DNA of 64,000 bases from positions 434,001 through 498,000 of the forward strand of contig CAVYOA010000014.1 in the NCBI GenBank assembly GCA_963769945.1, in the 5' to 3' direction. Shown one piece after another: positions 29,277-41,982 of the stretch. Each line of letters starts with the position of its first letter. The stretch's first letter is position 1. A program made the translations under genes and the position numbers. This DNA is from WHSW01 sp963769945 (GTDB taxonomy: Bacteria; Actinomycetota; Thermoleophilia; Solirubrobacterales; 70-9). Under the pieces are notes generated by a model that saw only the letters and a list, made by a program, of their open reading frames with translations, did no database searches and was not told the origin of the DNA.

Positions 29277-31525
29277 TTGGCACGTAAACGCGTTCATGAG
29301 ATCGCCAAGGCGCGAGGCCTGACCAGCAAGGAGGTCCTCGCAGCGCTGAACGCCGCCGGGATCGAGGCCAAAGCCGCTGCTTCCAGCGTCGACGAGGCCG
29401 ACGCGGACAAGGCCCTTCAGGCCACCAACGGCGCTGCGGCACCAGCCAAGCCGGCGAAGGCGAAAACAGCATCGCAGCCGGTCGCGGCTAAGCGACCAGC
29501 GCCGAGGCCGCGGAGAGGCGAAGCCCAGCCAAGGCCAAGGACGACGGGGCCGGCGCTGACAAGCCCGTGCGACCGGTACGGCCAGTCGAGGCTGGCGGCG
29601 CCGCTGGGGGCGGCAAGAAGCGCCGCCGCGTCGTCATCGACTCGCAAGCTTCACGGCGCGACCAGCCACAGGCGCCGCCTCGCCGGCCACCGCGCCGCCG
29701 CGGCGGGCGCCGTCGCCGGCCGCTGCTTGAGGAGCCACGGCTCGGGCCGCACGTAGAAGAGGAGCAGCCGCCGCTGAAGGTGCCCTCGGGCGCCACCGTG
29801 CGCGACGTCGCCGAGATCTTTGGCGTCGGCAGCGCCGACGTGATCAAGCAGCTGATGCAGCTCGGTGAGATGGCGACGCTGACCCAGACGCTGCCCGACG
29901 AGACCGTCGAGGTCCTCGCCGAGGCGCTCGACCGCAAGGTCGACATGGTCAGCGCCGCCGACGAGGCTCCTGAAGAGCACGTCTACGACGACGCTCCCGA
30001 CGACCTTGCCGATCGACCCCCGGTGGTGACGATCATGGGCCACGTCGACCACGGCAAGACCTCTCTGCTCGACGCGATCCGCGAGACCGAGGTCGTCGCC
30101 GGTGAGGCCGGCGGGATCACCCAGCACATCGGCGCCTACCAGGTGCACAAAAACGACAAGACGATCAGCTTCATCGACACGCCGGGGCACGCGGCGTTCA
30201 CGGCGATGCGCGCTCGCGGCGCCGACGTCACCGACATCGTTGTCATCGTCGTCGCCGCCGACGACGGGGTCATGCCCCAGACCGTCGAGGCGATCGACCA
30301 CGCCAAGGCAGCCGATGTGCCGATGCTGGTCGCGATCAACAAGATCGACGTCGAGGGCGCCAACCCCGACAAGGTCAAAGGCGAGCTCGCGACCCAGGGC
30401 CTAAATCCTGAGGACTGGGGCGGCGACACGATCATGGTCAACGTCTCGGCGAAGACGAAGGAGAACCTCGACGACCTGCTCGAGAGCATCCTCTTGCTTG
30501 CCGAGGTCGAGGAGCTCGGCGCGAATCCCGATGCGCCCGCCTCGGGCACGGTGATTGAGTCGCACCTCGATCCAGGACGTGGCCCGGTTGCCACCGTGCT
30601 CGTGCAGCGGGGCACGCTGCGCGTCGGCGACTCGCTTGTCGCGGGCCCGACCTGGGGCAAGGTGCGGGCGATGACCGACCACCTCGGCACCAAGCTCGAG
30701 CACGGAAAGCCGGGCGACCCGGTCGAGGTGCTCGGCATGGAGGGCGTCTGCGAGGCGGGTGAGCACGTCGAGGTCGTCGACAACGACCGCCGCGCGCGCC
30801 AGCTGGCTGGCGAGCGCTCGCACCGGCTCAAGACCGAGCAGCTCGCGCGCCGCCAGTCGCGTCGCCTAACACTCGAAGAAGTCTTCGCCAAGGCCCAGGA
30901 GGGCTCGATCAACGAGCTCAACATCTTGCTCAAGGCCGACGTCTCGGGCTCGCTGGAGGCGCTCGAGGACGAGATCGCGAAGCTGCCGCAGGATCAGATC
31001 GCGGTCAACGTGATCCGCTCGGCTGCCGGTGGCATCAACGAGTCCGACGTCATGCTCGCCGCAGCCTCCGACGCGATCATCATCGGCTTCAACGTGCGCC
31101 CGCTGGCCGACGCCCGCCGCGCCGCCGACTCCGAAGGTGTCGAGGTCCGCACCTACTCGGTGATCTACAAGGTGACCGAGGAGCTGCGCGCAGCGATGGA
31201 GGGCATGCTCGCGCCCGAGGAGGTCGAGGAGGCACTCGGCAACGCGACCGTGCTCGAGCTCTTCAAGGCGTCGAAGATCGGCACGATCGCCGGCTGTTCG
31301 GTGACCGACGGCAAGCTCGTGCGCGGCGCCACCGTACGCTTGGTGCGCGACGGCACGGTCGTCTGGAATGGGCGCATCGCCAGCTTGCGCCGCTTCAAAG
31401 ATCAGGTCAACGAGGTCGAGGCCGGCCTTGAATGCGGCGCTGTGCTCGAGGCCTTCCAAGACGTCAAGGTCGACGACGTGATCGAGGCGTTTGAGACCAA
31501 GCAAGTCGAGCAGACGCTCGAATAG
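29277..31525 (+). CDS. infB: Translation initiation factor IF-2 (one frame break near 29490-29510)
   Basis: GTPase that brings initiator tRNA to the ribosome. TTG 29277 begins MARKRVHEIAKARGLTSKEV, the IF-2 N-terminal domain, but this frame degenerates after PVAAKRPAP. The next part (AEAAERRSPAKAKDDGAGAD) continues one frame away and joins the main body: VTIMGHVDHGKTSLLD (G1), the G2/G3 region with DTPGHAAF, NKIDV, then domains II-IV to TAG 31525. One base is missing near 29490-29510, or a spacing equivalent. An alternative is a naturally shorter start in the second frame (GTG 29567), which would lose the N-terminal domain. Confidence 0.92.
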
Positions 31526-31823
31526 CGCCACGTACCTCTCAATTACAGAGATCCATCTCGACCTGCGCGGCTCGCAGAGCCTCAAGGACAAGCGCCGTCA
31601 GGTCTCCTCGCTCAAGGCGCTGATCCGCCAGCGCTTCGTCGCCGCGGTGGCGGAAACGGCCGATCACGACGATCGCCGCCTGGGGACGCTCGTCGTCGCC
31701 CTGGTTGGCGGCAGCGAGGTGCGCCAGCGCGCCGCCGAGCTCGAGCGCTTCGTCGAGGCTCGCGCTCCCGACGGCTGCACGTTCGTGCGCGACCTGGTCA
31801 CGCTCGAGGACATCAGGGGATGA
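31491..31823 (+). CDS. ylxP: DUF503 (YlxP-like) protein
   Basis: Small protein of the DUF503 family, usually found beside infB and rbfA; it is suspected to have a ribosome-related role but has no settled function. The core LDLRGSQSLKDKRRQVSSLKALIRQRF is diagnostic. Start codon is uncertain: TTG 31491, inside infB, is the only standard in-frame start upstream of the conserved part, giving 110 residues; family members normally begin at about YLSITEIHL (codon near 31530), where no ATG, GTG or TTG exists. It overlaps rbfA by ATGA. Confidence 0.8.
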   Translation: MRPSKSSRRSNSATYLSITEIHLDLRGSQSLKDKRRQVSSLKALIRQRFVAAVAETADHDDRRLGTLVVALVGGSEVRQRAAELERFVEARAPDGCTFVRDLVTLEDIRG

Positions 31824-32194
31824 CCGGCCTGTATCTTGGCCCCGCTATGGCTGGAGGCGAGCGGATGCGCCAGATCAACGAGGTCATTCGCAAGGTGATC
31901 AGCTTGGCAATCGCCAACGAGCTCGAGGACCCGAGGATCGGATTCGTGACAGTGACCGCAGTCGAGACCAGCCCGGACCTGCGCTCTGCGCGCGTTTACG
32001 TCAGCGTGCTCGGCGACGAGCGCGAGCGCGACGACACCCTCGCCGGCCTCGCCTCTTCTCACGGCAAGCTGCAGCAGGCGATCGCGCGCGAGGTGCGGAT
32101 CAAGCACACGCCGACGCTGAAGTTCCACTACGACGAGAGCCTCGAACGCGGCGAGCGGCTGTCGCGCCTGCTCGAGGCCGAGGAGCGCCCGTGA
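31820..32194 (+). CDS. rbfA: Ribosome-binding factor A
   Basis: KH-like 30S maturation factor of 124 residues. MRQINEVIRKVISLAIANELEDPRIGFVTVTAV is the standard N-terminus and VYVSVLGDE and LKFHYDESLERGERLSRLL the C-terminal core. ATG 31820 overlaps the ylxP stop; ATG 31865 in the same frame would give a more typical length. GTGA overlap with the next gene. Confidence 0.93.
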   Translation: MTGLYLGPAMAGGERMRQINEVIRKVISLAIANELEDPRIGFVTVTAVETSPDLRSARVYVSVLGDERERDDTLAGLASSHGKLQQAIAREVRIKHTPTLKFHYDESLERGERLSRLLEAEERP

Positions 32195-33201
32195 GCGAGC
32201 AGGCGACGGTTCCCGCAAGTGAGCTCGAGCGCATGCTCGACGAGCTGCGCGACGGCGAGCGCTTCCTCTTGACGACGCACGAGGGGCCCGATGGCGACGC
32301 GCTCGGCTCGCTGCTGGCGATGCACGAGATCCTCGGTCAGCTGGGCAAGGACTCGGTCATGTTCTTGGCCGCGAAGGAGTTCCCGCTTCCGGTCGAGTAC
32401 CGCTTCGTCGCGCTCACCGACGTCTTTCACGAGCCGCCCGCCGACGTCGTCGACCGCGTGCTCGTCTTTCTCGACTGCGGCAACATCGATCGCATGCCCG
32501 TCGAGTTCCTCCAGCGTGACGGCGCCCACATCCTCAACATCGACCACCACCACGACAACACCTGCTTTGGCAGCGTCAACCTCGTCGAGACCGACGCCTC
32601 GTGCACGGCGGAGATCGTCTTCGACCTCGCCAAGCGCCTCGGCGCCGAGATCACACCCGAAATCGCCGCGGCGCTCTACGTCGGCCTGATCACCGACACC
32701 GGCATGTTCATGTACGAGAACACGGGCACGGCAGCGCACCGCATGGCAGCCGAGCTGATCGAGGCCGGGGTCGACGTCAACGACATCTATCGCCGCCTCT
32801 ATGAACGCGTGCCAATGGAGAAGCTGGCGCTGACCGCTCGCGCACTTTCGAAGATCGAGCGCTACGACGACAACCGTCTGACGATCACCTACGTCGGCGC
32901 CGAGGACTACTCGGCATCGGGGGGCGGTGAGGACCTGACCGAGGGCATCATCGACCTGCTGCGCTCGGTCGAGGGCACCGCGGTCGCGGCGATGGTTCGC
33001 GACAAGACCGATGGCGGGCGCACCGCGCGCAAGGTCAGCCTGCGCTCGACCGACGGGACGGTCGATGTCTCGGCGATCGCCCGGGTCCACGGCGGCGGCG
33101 GGCACCGTCGCGCCGCCGGCTTCGGCAGCGACCTCTCCTACGAGGAGCTGGTCGAGTTCATCCGCGCCGAAGTCGCCGCCCAGCTTGCCCAGCCCAGCTG
33201 A
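32191..33201 (+). CDS. nrnA: DHH/DHHA1 phosphoesterase (NrnA-like oligoribonuclease)
   Basis: Bifunctional oligoribonuclease and pAp phosphatase family, 336 residues. DHH metal site: THEGPDGDALGS, DCGNIDR, NIDHHHDN and TDTGMFMYENT; the C-terminal DHHA1 domain ends in GGGGHRRAAGF, which binds substrate. NrnA-type enzymes finish RNA decay by degrading 2-5-mers, fitting a window with RNase J, RNase Y and PNPase. It could also act on cyclic-dinucleotide breakdown products. GTG 32191 overlaps rbfA. Confidence 0.9.
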   Translation: MSEQATVPASELERMLDELRDGERFLLTTHEGPDGDALGSLLAMHEILGQLGKDSVMFLAAKEFPLPVEYRFVALTDVFHEPPADVVDRVLVFLDCGNIDRMPVEFLQRDGAHILNIDHHHDNTCFGSVNLVETDASCTAEIVFDLAKRLGAEITPEIAAALYVGLITDTGMFMYENTGTAAHRMAAELIEAGVDVNDIYRRLYERVPMEKLALTARALSKIERYDDNRLTITYVGAEDYSASGGGEDLTEGIIDLLRSVEGTAVAAMVRDKTDGGRTARKVSLRSTDGTVDVSAIARVHGGGGHRRAAGFGSDLSYEELVEFIRAEVAAQLAQPS

Positions 33202-33853
33202 GCTGACCGCAACCGGCGCGGTGTTGCTGGCCGACAAGCCGGCGGGGGTCACCTCGCACGATGTCGTCGCCAGCGCTCGGCGCAGATTCGGCGCCAAGGC
33301 CGGCCACGCCGGCACCCTCGATCCCTTTGCCACCGGGCTGCTGATCGTCCTGCTCGGTCGCCCGGCGACGCGCGAGCAGCGCGCGTTCATGGCGCAGCGA
33401 AAGACCTATCGCGCCACCGCGCGCTTCGGCGCTGTATCGAGCACCGGCGACCGCGACGGCGAGATCACCGAGACCGGAGTCCTTCCCGAGGGCGCGCTCG
33501 AGCTGCCCACCGGCGAGCTGCGCCAGCGCCCGCCCGCCTACTCGGCGATCAAGGTCGGCGGCGAGCGCGCATACAGGCGCGCCAGGCGGGGCGAGGAGTT
33601 CGAGATGCCCGAGCGCCTGGTCACCGTCTACCGCTTCGCCGAGCTGGCGCGCGACGCAGAAACAGCCGAGTTCGAGATCGAATGCTCGTCGGGAACCTAC
33701 GTCCGCAGCCTGATTGCCGATCTCGGCGACGCTTACTGCACCGAGCTGCGGCGCACCCGCATCGGGCCCTTCGCCGTCGAGGAGTGCGATGACTCGCAGG
33801 CGATTGCTCTCGCCGAAGCGCTCGTGCGCCTCAAATCGCCCTCAGACGCTTGA
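33185..33853 (+). CDS. truB: tRNA pseudouridine(55) synthase TruB
   Basis: Converts U55 of tRNA to pseudouridine. The core LLADKPAGVTSHDVV and KAGHAGTLDPFATGLL (catalytic Asp in TLDP) is intact, as are RQRPPAYSAIKVGGERAY and CSSGTYVRSLIADLG. At 222 residues it is short: the region between SSTGDRDG and RQRPPAYS is reduced and no C-terminal PUA domain follows. Start TTG 33185 (17-base overlap with nrnA) or GTG 33221; the latter also leaves the conserved part whole. Confidence 0.9.
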   Translation: MPSPAELTATGAVLLADKPAGVTSHDVVASARRRFGAKAGHAGTLDPFATGLLIVLLGRPATREQRAFMAQRKTYRATARFGAVSSTGDRDGEITETGVLPEGALELPTGELRQRPPAYSAIKVGGERAYRRARRGEEFEMPERLVTVYRFAELARDAETAEFEIECSSGTYVRSLIADLGDAYCTELRRTRIGPFAVEECDDSQAIALAEALVRLKSPSDA

Positions 33854-33872
33854 TGCTGCGAGAGTTCGCAGC

Positions 33873-34760
33873 GTGAGAATCACGGTCACCTCGCTGCCCG
33901 AAGCCGCACAGCGCCCGCGCTCGATCGCGATCGGGACCTTCGACGGCGTCCACGTCGGCCATCGCCAGGTGATCAAAGGCGCCGATACCGTGCTCACGTT
34001 CGAGCCGCACCCGCTCTCGGTGATCCATCCCGAGGCCCAGCCGAAGCTGATCATGCCGTTTGCGATCAAGCGCGATGTGATCGAGGGCCTGGGAGTGTCG
34101 GAGCTCGTCGTGATCCCGTTCGATCACGAGTTCTCGAAGATCGAGGCCGAGCGTTTTTGCTCGGAGATCCTGATCGAGACGCTCGGGGCCGAGCGAGTCG
34201 CGGTAGGGGAGAACTTTCGCTTCGGCGCAAGGGCCAAGGGCGACCCCGAGATGCTGCGCTCGCACTCAGAGTTCGAGACCGCGGTCGTGCCTTTGGTGGA
34301 GGTCGAGGGCGAGACCGTTTCCTCGACGCGGATTCGCGCCCTCGTCGCCGCCGGCGACATGACCGGCGCGATGCAGTGCCTGGGCGCGCCGTTTCTGCTC
34401 GAGGGGGAGGTCGTCTCCGGCGACCGCCGCGGGCGCACGCTCGGCTTCCCGACGGCGAACATCGTTCCCGACGACGATTACGCCTTCCCCGGCCACGGCG
34501 TCTACGCGGCCTTTGCCGACGGCAAGCCGGCAGCCGTCAACGTCGGCGTGCGCCCAACCTTCGAGACCGGCCGCGGCGTCCTCATCGAGACCTACGTGAT
34601 CGACGACGACGTCGACCTCTACGGGCACACCTTGCGGGTCGCCTTCATCGCTCGGCTGCGCGGTGAGAAGCGCTTTGGGGGCGTCGACGAGCTGGTCGCT
34701 CAGATGAGCAAGGACGTCGAAGCGGCGCGAGAGCTCTGTGCTAGCTTCACGCCTCCATGA
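33873..34760 (+). CDS. ribF: Bifunctional riboflavin kinase/FAD synthetase
   Basis: Makes FMN and FAD from riboflavin. The 295-residue protein has the nucleotidyltransferase N-terminal domain (GTFDGVHVGHRQVI, then FRFGARAKGD and SSTRIRALV) and the kinase domain (RGRTLGFPTANI, GVYAAF, NVGVRPTF). GTG 33873 is used. Its C-terminus overlaps rpsO by ATGA. The truB-ribF-rpsO order is standard. Confidence 0.94.
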   Translation: MRITVTSLPEAAQRPRSIAIGTFDGVHVGHRQVIKGADTVLTFEPHPLSVIHPEAQPKLIMPFAIKRDVIEGLGVSELVVIPFDHEFSKIEAERFCSEILIETLGAERVAVGENFRFGARAKGDPEMLRSHSEFETAVVPLVEVEGETVSSTRIRALVAAGDMTGAMQCLGAPFLLEGEVVSGDRRGRTLGFPTANIVPDDDYAFPGHGVYAAFADGKPAAVNVGVRPTFETGRGVLIETYVIDDDVDLYGHTLRVAFIARLRGEKRFGGVDELVAQMSKDVEAARELCASFTPP

Positions 34761-35026
34761 GCCTCACCAAAGAGCGAAAGCAGGAGCTGGTCGGCAAGTA
34801 CGGCCGCACCGACGGCGACACCGGTTCCGCCGAGGTCCAGGTCGCGATGCTGACCGAGCGCATCAACGAGCTCACCGAGCATCTGCGCACTCACACCAAG
34901 GACCACCATTCACGCCGCGGCCTGCTGATGTTGGTCGGCAAGCGCCGCCGCCTGCTGCGCTATCTCGAAGGCTCCGACGTCGAGCGCTATCGCGCGCTCG
35001 TCGCAGACCTCGGCCTACGCCGCTAG
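34757..35026 (+). CDS. rpsO: 30S ribosomal protein S15
   Basis: Binds the 16S rRNA central domain. All 89 residues match the family: RTDGDTGSAEVQVAMLTERI, HLRTHTKDHHSRRGLL and GKRRRLLRYL. ATG 34757 overlaps the ribF stop. A gap of 186 bases follows, holding a TAACAT -10-like box. Confidence 0.97.
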   Translation: MSLTKERKQELVGKYGRTDGDTGSAEVQVAMLTERINELTEHLRTHTKDHHSRRGLLMLVGKRRRLLRYLEGSDVERYRALVADLGLRR

Positions 35027-35134
35027 CGCGGCGCGAGCAAGCCAGGCAAGGAAGCAGGGAGCGTGGCGTGCTCTGCACGCGAGCGACCGATGACGCCGCC
35101 TGGCGCAGCTCGCGGTGCGCTAGAGCGGGGTCTG

Positions 35135-35200
35135 TAACATCGCGACCGTTAGAGAACGAGAGTTCTGTGAAAAAGGCCGCCAACCGGGCGGTTGAAAGGA
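35135..35200 (+). promoter_or_regulatory. pnp leader: -10 box, hairpin and ribosome binding site
   Basis: TAACAT (35135-35140) predicts a start near 35147 and a leader of about 66 bases. CCGCC (35174-35178) can pair with GGCGG (35184-35188). AAAGGA (35195-35200) lies 12 bases before the pnp ATG. A leader hairpin could serve pnp autoregulation, as known in enterobacteria, but that is only a possibility here. Confidence 0.4.
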
Positions 35201-35212
35201 CCCAAAAACAAC

Positions 35213-37504
<2,292 letters not shown>

Positions 37505-37509
37505 TGCCG

Positions 37510-38808
37510 ATGGACCTGCCTGAAGGCGTAGAGCTGACCGAGCTGGACGGCGGCCTGCGGGTCGTCACCGAGGGCGTGCCCTCGGTTCGCTCGGTCGCGC
37601 TTGGCCTCTGGGTCAAGACCGGATCGCGTGACGAAACGCCGGCTCAGGCCGGCGTCTCGCATTTCCTCGAGCACCTGCTGTTCAAGGGAACCGAGCGCCA
37701 TTCGGCGATCGAGATCTCCGAGCTCTTCGACGGCATGGGCGCGGCCTCCAATGCCGCCACCGGCAAGGAGACGACCCACCTGCATGCGCGCTTTCTCGAT
37801 GAGCACACCGAGCAGGCCTTCGACCTGATGTCGGAGATGCTGCTGGCGCCGGCACTGCCCGAGGACGAGATCGACTCCGAGCGCGAGGTCGTGCTCGAGG
37901 AGATCGCGATGTATGAGGACGAGCCCTCCGATCGCGTCCACGACGTCCTCGCCGAGGCGATGTACGGCGATCAGCCGCTTGGGCGCCGGGTGCTCGGCCT
38001 CGCCGAGGTGATCGGCTCGATCCCGGTTCCCGACATCGCCGCCTATCACCAAGCTCGCTACACCGCCGGCAATATCGTCGTCGGTGCTGCGGGCAGCATC
38101 GAGCATGACCGCATCGTTGAGCTCGCCCAGCGCTTTCTGGCGACCGCGGCGCCGAGCAACGGCACGATCGGCGATGCGGCGACGCCCACTGCGGAGAGCG
38201 CCAACCTGCTCTTCTATCCGAAGGACACCGAGCAGTACCACATCTGTTTCGGCGGCCGGGGCATCTCCTCCGGCGACGAGCGCCGGTTCACGCTGGGCGT
38301 GATCAACACGATCTTCGGCGGCTCGGTTTCCTCGCGGCTGTTTCGCGAGATTCGCGAGAAGCGCGGTCTCGCCTACTCCGTCGGCTCCTACACGCACGAG
38401 TTCGTCGATCGTGGCTTTGTCGCCATGTACGTCGGCACTCGCGCCGACAAGGTGGCGGAGGCCTGCGAGATCATCGGCCGCGAGCTGCGCGAGCTGCGCA
38501 CCGGAGGCGTCACCGAGGCAGAGCTTCACCGGGCAAAGGAGCACGTCAAGGGACGGCTGGTCCTGGGCCTCGAATCGACCAGCGCGCGCATGGCGAGGCT
38601 GTCGCGCAACATCCTCTTCGAGATCCCGATCCTCTCGCTCGACGAGATGCTGGCCGAAGTCGACGCGATCTCCCTCGACGACGTCACCGAGCTGGCGTCG
38701 GACCTCTACGACGCCGACACCTTCGCGGCGGCCTGCGTCGGGCCCGACGAGGACCGCTTTCGAGCGGCCGCCGGGCATGTCTCAGAGCAGCTCGTCGCCA
38801 CCGGCTGA
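37510..38808 (+). CDS. M16-family zinc peptidase (processing-peptidase-like)
   Basis: Inverzincin of about 432 residues. The inverted zinc motif HFLEH (start of HFLEHLLFKGT) and the downstream Glu in EVVLEEIAMYEDEP are present, so it is the catalytic chain; a second, non-catalytic half with RKR-type GLAYSVGSY follows. Family members near pnp are common in actinobacteria and Firmicutes (mitochondrial-processing-peptidase-like), with substrates mostly unknown. ATG 37510 is used; GTG 37504 overlaps the pnp stop. Confidence 0.92.
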   Translation: MDLPEGVELTELDGGLRVVTEGVPSVRSVALGLWVKTGSRDETPAQAGVSHFLEHLLFKGTERHSAIEISELFDGMGAASNAATGKETTHLHARFLDEHTEQAFDLMSEMLLAPALPEDEIDSEREVVLEEIAMYEDEPSDRVHDVLAEAMYGDQPLGRRVLGLAEVIGSIPVPDIAAYHQARYTAGNIVVGAAGSIEHDRIVELAQRFLATAAPSNGTIGDAATPTAESANLLFYPKDTEQYHICFGGRGISSGDERRFTLGVINTIFGGSVSSRLFREIREKRGLAYSVGSYTHEFVDRGFVAMYVGTRADKVAEACEIIGRELRELRTGGVTEAELHRAKEHVKGRLVLGLESTSARMARLSRNILFEIPILSLDEMLAEVDAISLDDVTELASDLYDADTFAAACVGPDEDRFRAAAGHVSEQLVATG

Positions 38809-38820
38809 GGCGGCGCGCGT

Positions 38821-39502
38821 ATGATCCGCGTAGTCGTCTCGGGCGCCGCGGGCCGGATGGGGGAGACCGTCTGCGAAGCGGTCGAGGGCGCGACCGACAT
38901 GCACCTGACGGGGCGAGCCGACCCGGCGCTGCAGTCGCCGCTCGCCGAGCACCTCGGCGAGGCCGACGTCGTCGTCGACTTCACCACGCCCGAGACCGCG
39001 CTCGCCAACGCCACCGATTGCCTCGACGCCGGAGTGCACGTCGTCATCGGCACCTCGGGATTCGACCAGCAGGCGCTGCGCGAGTACGCCGACGCAAAAG
39101 CGGGCCGAGGGTGGCAACGCCAACGCCTTCTTCGGACCCAACTTCGCGATCGGAGCGGTGTTGATGATGCGCTTCGCCGCCGAGGCGGCGCGCCACATGC
39201 CCGAGTGCGAGATCGTCGAGCTTCACCACGACCGCAAGCTCGACGCGCCGTCGGGCACCGCCAAGCGCACTGCCGAGCTCATCACCGACGCTGGCGGCAA
39301 CGTCCACCAGCCGATCCACTCGCTGCGCCTGCCCGGCCTCGTCGCCCACCAGGCGGTCGTGCTCGGAGGCGAGGGTCAGACCCTGACGATCCGCCACGAC
39401 TCGATCGACCGCTACTCGTTCATGCCGGGCGTGCTGATGGCGGTGCGGGGAGTGGGGGAGCTGACGGAGCCGTTAACGGTTGGGCTCGAGAGCTTTCTGT
39501 AG
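38821..39502 (+). CDS. dapB: 4-hydroxy-tetrahydrodipicolinate reductase (one frame break near 39097-39104)
   Basis: NAD(P)H-dependent reductase of lysine/diaminopimelate synthesis. MIRVVVSGAAGRMG at the start binds the nucleotide, but after residue about 92 (EYADAKA) this frame becomes Arg-rich nonsense. The true sequence continues one base on: GGNANAFFGPNFAIGAVLMM, then ELHHDRKLDAPSGTA with the catalytic HHxxKxDAPSGTA motif, to TAG 39502. Removing one base in the AAAA (39096-39099) or GGG (39102-39104) run restores a full 226-residue enzyme. Sequencing error and true frameshift are both possible. Confidence 0.9.
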
Positions 39503-39618
39503 TCGCAGGCGCCGGGCTGGCCGCGCGGTGAGCGCCAGCTCTAGTGCGCGACCGAAAGGTCCGTTCGCTCGAATAGCGCGGCCAACGTTCCACTCGTGTC
39601 GAGTAGCGTCTCCACCGC

Positions 39619-41086
39619 ATGACCGACCTCGCGCGCATGGACGCCACCGCCCAGGCCGAGCTCGTCCGCAGCGGCGAGGCGTCGCCGACCGAGCTCGTCG
39701 ACGCTGCGATCGCGCGGATCGAAGCCGTCAACCCGCAGGTCAACGCGGTCATCCACGAGTTCTTCGACGACGCCCGCACCCAGGCGGCCGGGGAGCTACC
39801 CGATGGTCCGTTTCGCGGCGTTCCCTTTCTCTTCAAGGACCTCGGTGCGGTCCTCGCCGGGATGCCGATGCACATCGGGCTTCAGGTACTCAAGGACGCC
39901 GACTTTCGCGTCCCGATCGATTCCTATCTCGGCGCGCGGTTCAAGGCCGCGGGCCTCGTCGTCGTCGGCAAGACCAACGTTCCCGAGCTTGGGATCCTGC
40001 CGACGACTGAGCCCAAGGCCTACGGCGCGACGCGCAACCCGTGGAACCTCGAGCACACCGCCGGTGGCTCGTCGGGCGGCTCGGGCGCTGCCGTCGCAGC
40101 CGGCATGGTGCCGTTCGCCCACGCCGACGACGGTGGTGGCTCGATCCGCATTCCAGCCTCGGTCAATGGCCTCGTCGGGCTCAAGCCGACGCGGCAGCGG
40201 ATCTCTGAGGGGCCTTTCATCGGCGACGTCATGTCCGGGCTCACCGCCGCGCTCTGCGTTAGCCGTTCAGTACGCGACACCGCGGCGCTGCTCGATGCCG
40301 TTCATGGCCCGGCGCCCGGCGATCCCTACGTCGCGCCTGAGCCGGCTCGCCCGTACATGGACGAGATCGGCGTCGACGAGCCACTTCGCATCGGTTTTCT
40401 CGAACAGCCCCCGGTTCCGGGCATCGAGAGTGACCCCGAGTGCGTAGCGGCGCTGCGCGGCGCGCTCGATGTGATCGAGTCGCTCGGTCATGAGGTCGAG
40501 GACTCCTCGCCGCTCAACGCCGAGCTCGCCGCCAATTTCGATCTCGAGGACAGCTTCATGACCCGCTGGGCCGCGAGCCAGGCAGCGGGGCTCGACCAGT
40601 TCTCGACGATCATCGGCCGCCAGATCACAGCCGAGGACGTCGAGCCGCTGACCTGGGCGCTCGCTGAGATCGGGCGCGAGCGCTCCGCCGGTGAGTACTT
40701 GTCAGCGGTTGCCTTGCACCAGACGGTCACGCGGGCGATCGCCGGCTTGGTATGAGGCCGGCTTCGACCTGCTCGTCACCCCGACGATGGCTGAGACACC
40801 GGTGCCGCTTGGCACCTATGCCGACGACGGTGACGACCCGCTCGACGCCTTTCGCCGTGCGATCCCGGCTGGCTCGTTCACCGCGATCTTCAACGCCACC
40901 GGTCAGCCGGCGATCTCGTTGCCGCTGCACTGGACCGAGGACGGCCTGCCCGTCGGCGTGCAGCTGGTGGCGCCGTATGGTCGCGAGGACCTGCTGATTC
41001 GAGTCGCGGCGCAGCTCGAGCAGGCGGCGCCTTGGGCGGACAAGACGCCACCTGTCTTCGCCGCCAGCGATACTTCAGTCGCATGA
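39619..41086 (+). CDS. Amidase-signature hydrolase (one frame break near 40744-40750)
   Basis: Amidase signature enzyme with the Ser-cisSer-Lys triad: FLFKDLG (Lys), GGSSGGSGAAVAAG (cis-Ser) and DDGGGSIRIPAS (nucleophile). The literal frame ends at 40755 in IAGLV, but the conserved C-terminal part (WYEAGFDLLVTPTMAETP to the stop at 41086) continues one frame over; dropping one G near 40747 restores AIAAWYEAGFD. The repaired protein is about 488 residues. It has its own TAGCGT box nine bases before the ATG, and lies between dapB and dapA, overlapping dapA by ATGA. The amide substrate is unknown; no gatB/gatC is adjacent. Confidence 0.87.
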
Positions 41087-41979
41087 CCGCAGAGATCAAG
41101 GGCGTGATCACGGCGATGGTGACGCCGTTCGACGGCGATGGACAGCTCGACATCGCGGCTGCGCGCCGTCTCGCTCGCTATCTGATCGAAAACGGCTCGC
41201 ACGGTGTCGTCGTCGCCGGCACCACCGGCGAGGCGCCGACCCTCACCGACGACGAGAAGATCGAGCTGCTGGAGGCGGTGCTCGACGAGATCGGCGACTC
41301 AGGCCTGGTTATCGCCGGTACGGGGTCAAACGACACCCGTCACGCCGCCGATCTCGCCGAGCGTGCCCGCGTGGCCGGCGCCCACGCGATCCTCTCGGTT
41401 ACGCCCTACTACAACAAGCCGAGCCCAGCGGGCCTGCGCGCGCATTACGCCGCGGTCAGCGAGGCGGCGGGCGAAACCCCCGTGGTCCTCTACAACATCC
41501 CCTCGCGCTGCGTGACCAACATCGCTCCGGAGCTGCTCGCCGAGCTTGCCGCAAGCAACGCCAACATCGTCGCCGTCAAGCAGGCAAACAACGATGACCT
41601 CGGGCCGATTGAGGGCCTCGATGTGCTCGCCGGCAACGACGAGGTCTTCGCCCGCACGCTCGCCTTCGGCGGGCCCGGCGGCATTCTCGTCGCCTCGCAC
41701 GTGATCGGGCCGCAGATGCGCGAGCTCTACGACGCTGCGGTCGGCGGCGACCAGGAGCGCGCTGCGGAGATCGACGCTGAGCTCAAGCCCGTCTACCAGG
41801 CGATGGCGCTGACTTCGAGCCCGACGCCGGTGAAGACCGCGCTCGAGCTCGCCGGGGTAGTCGAGGCCAACTTCCGCCTGCCGATCGTCACGGCGTCCGA
41901 CGACGAGCGCAGCCAGATTCGCAGCGCGCTCGAGGCCGCAGGCGTCGCGCTTGGCGCCAACGACATGGCCGGAGCCTGA
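41083..41979 (+). CDS. dapA: 4-hydroxy-tetrahydrodipicolinate synthase
   Basis: First committed step of the diaminopimelate/lysine pathway (pyruvate plus aspartate semialdehyde). The 298-residue TIM barrel has GTTGEAPTLT, the Tyr in TPYYNKPSPAG and the Schiff-base Lys in IVAVKQAN. ATG 41083 overlaps the amidase stop. With dapB, dapF and dapL in the window, four pathway enzymes are represented. Confidence 0.95.
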   Translation: MTAEIKGVITAMVTPFDGDGQLDIAAARRLARYLIENGSHGVVVAGTTGEAPTLTDDEKIELLEAVLDEIGDSGLVIAGTGSNDTRHAADLAERARVAGAHAILSVTPYYNKPSPAGLRAHYAAVSEAAGETPVVLYNIPSRCVTNIAPELLAELAASNANIVAVKQANNDDLGPIEGLDVLAGNDEVFARTLAFGGPGGILVASHVIGPQMRELYDAAVGGDQERAAEIDAELKPVYQAMALTSSPTPVKTALELAGVVEANFRLPIVTASDDERSQIRSALEAAGVALGANDMAGA

Positions 41980-41982
41980 GTC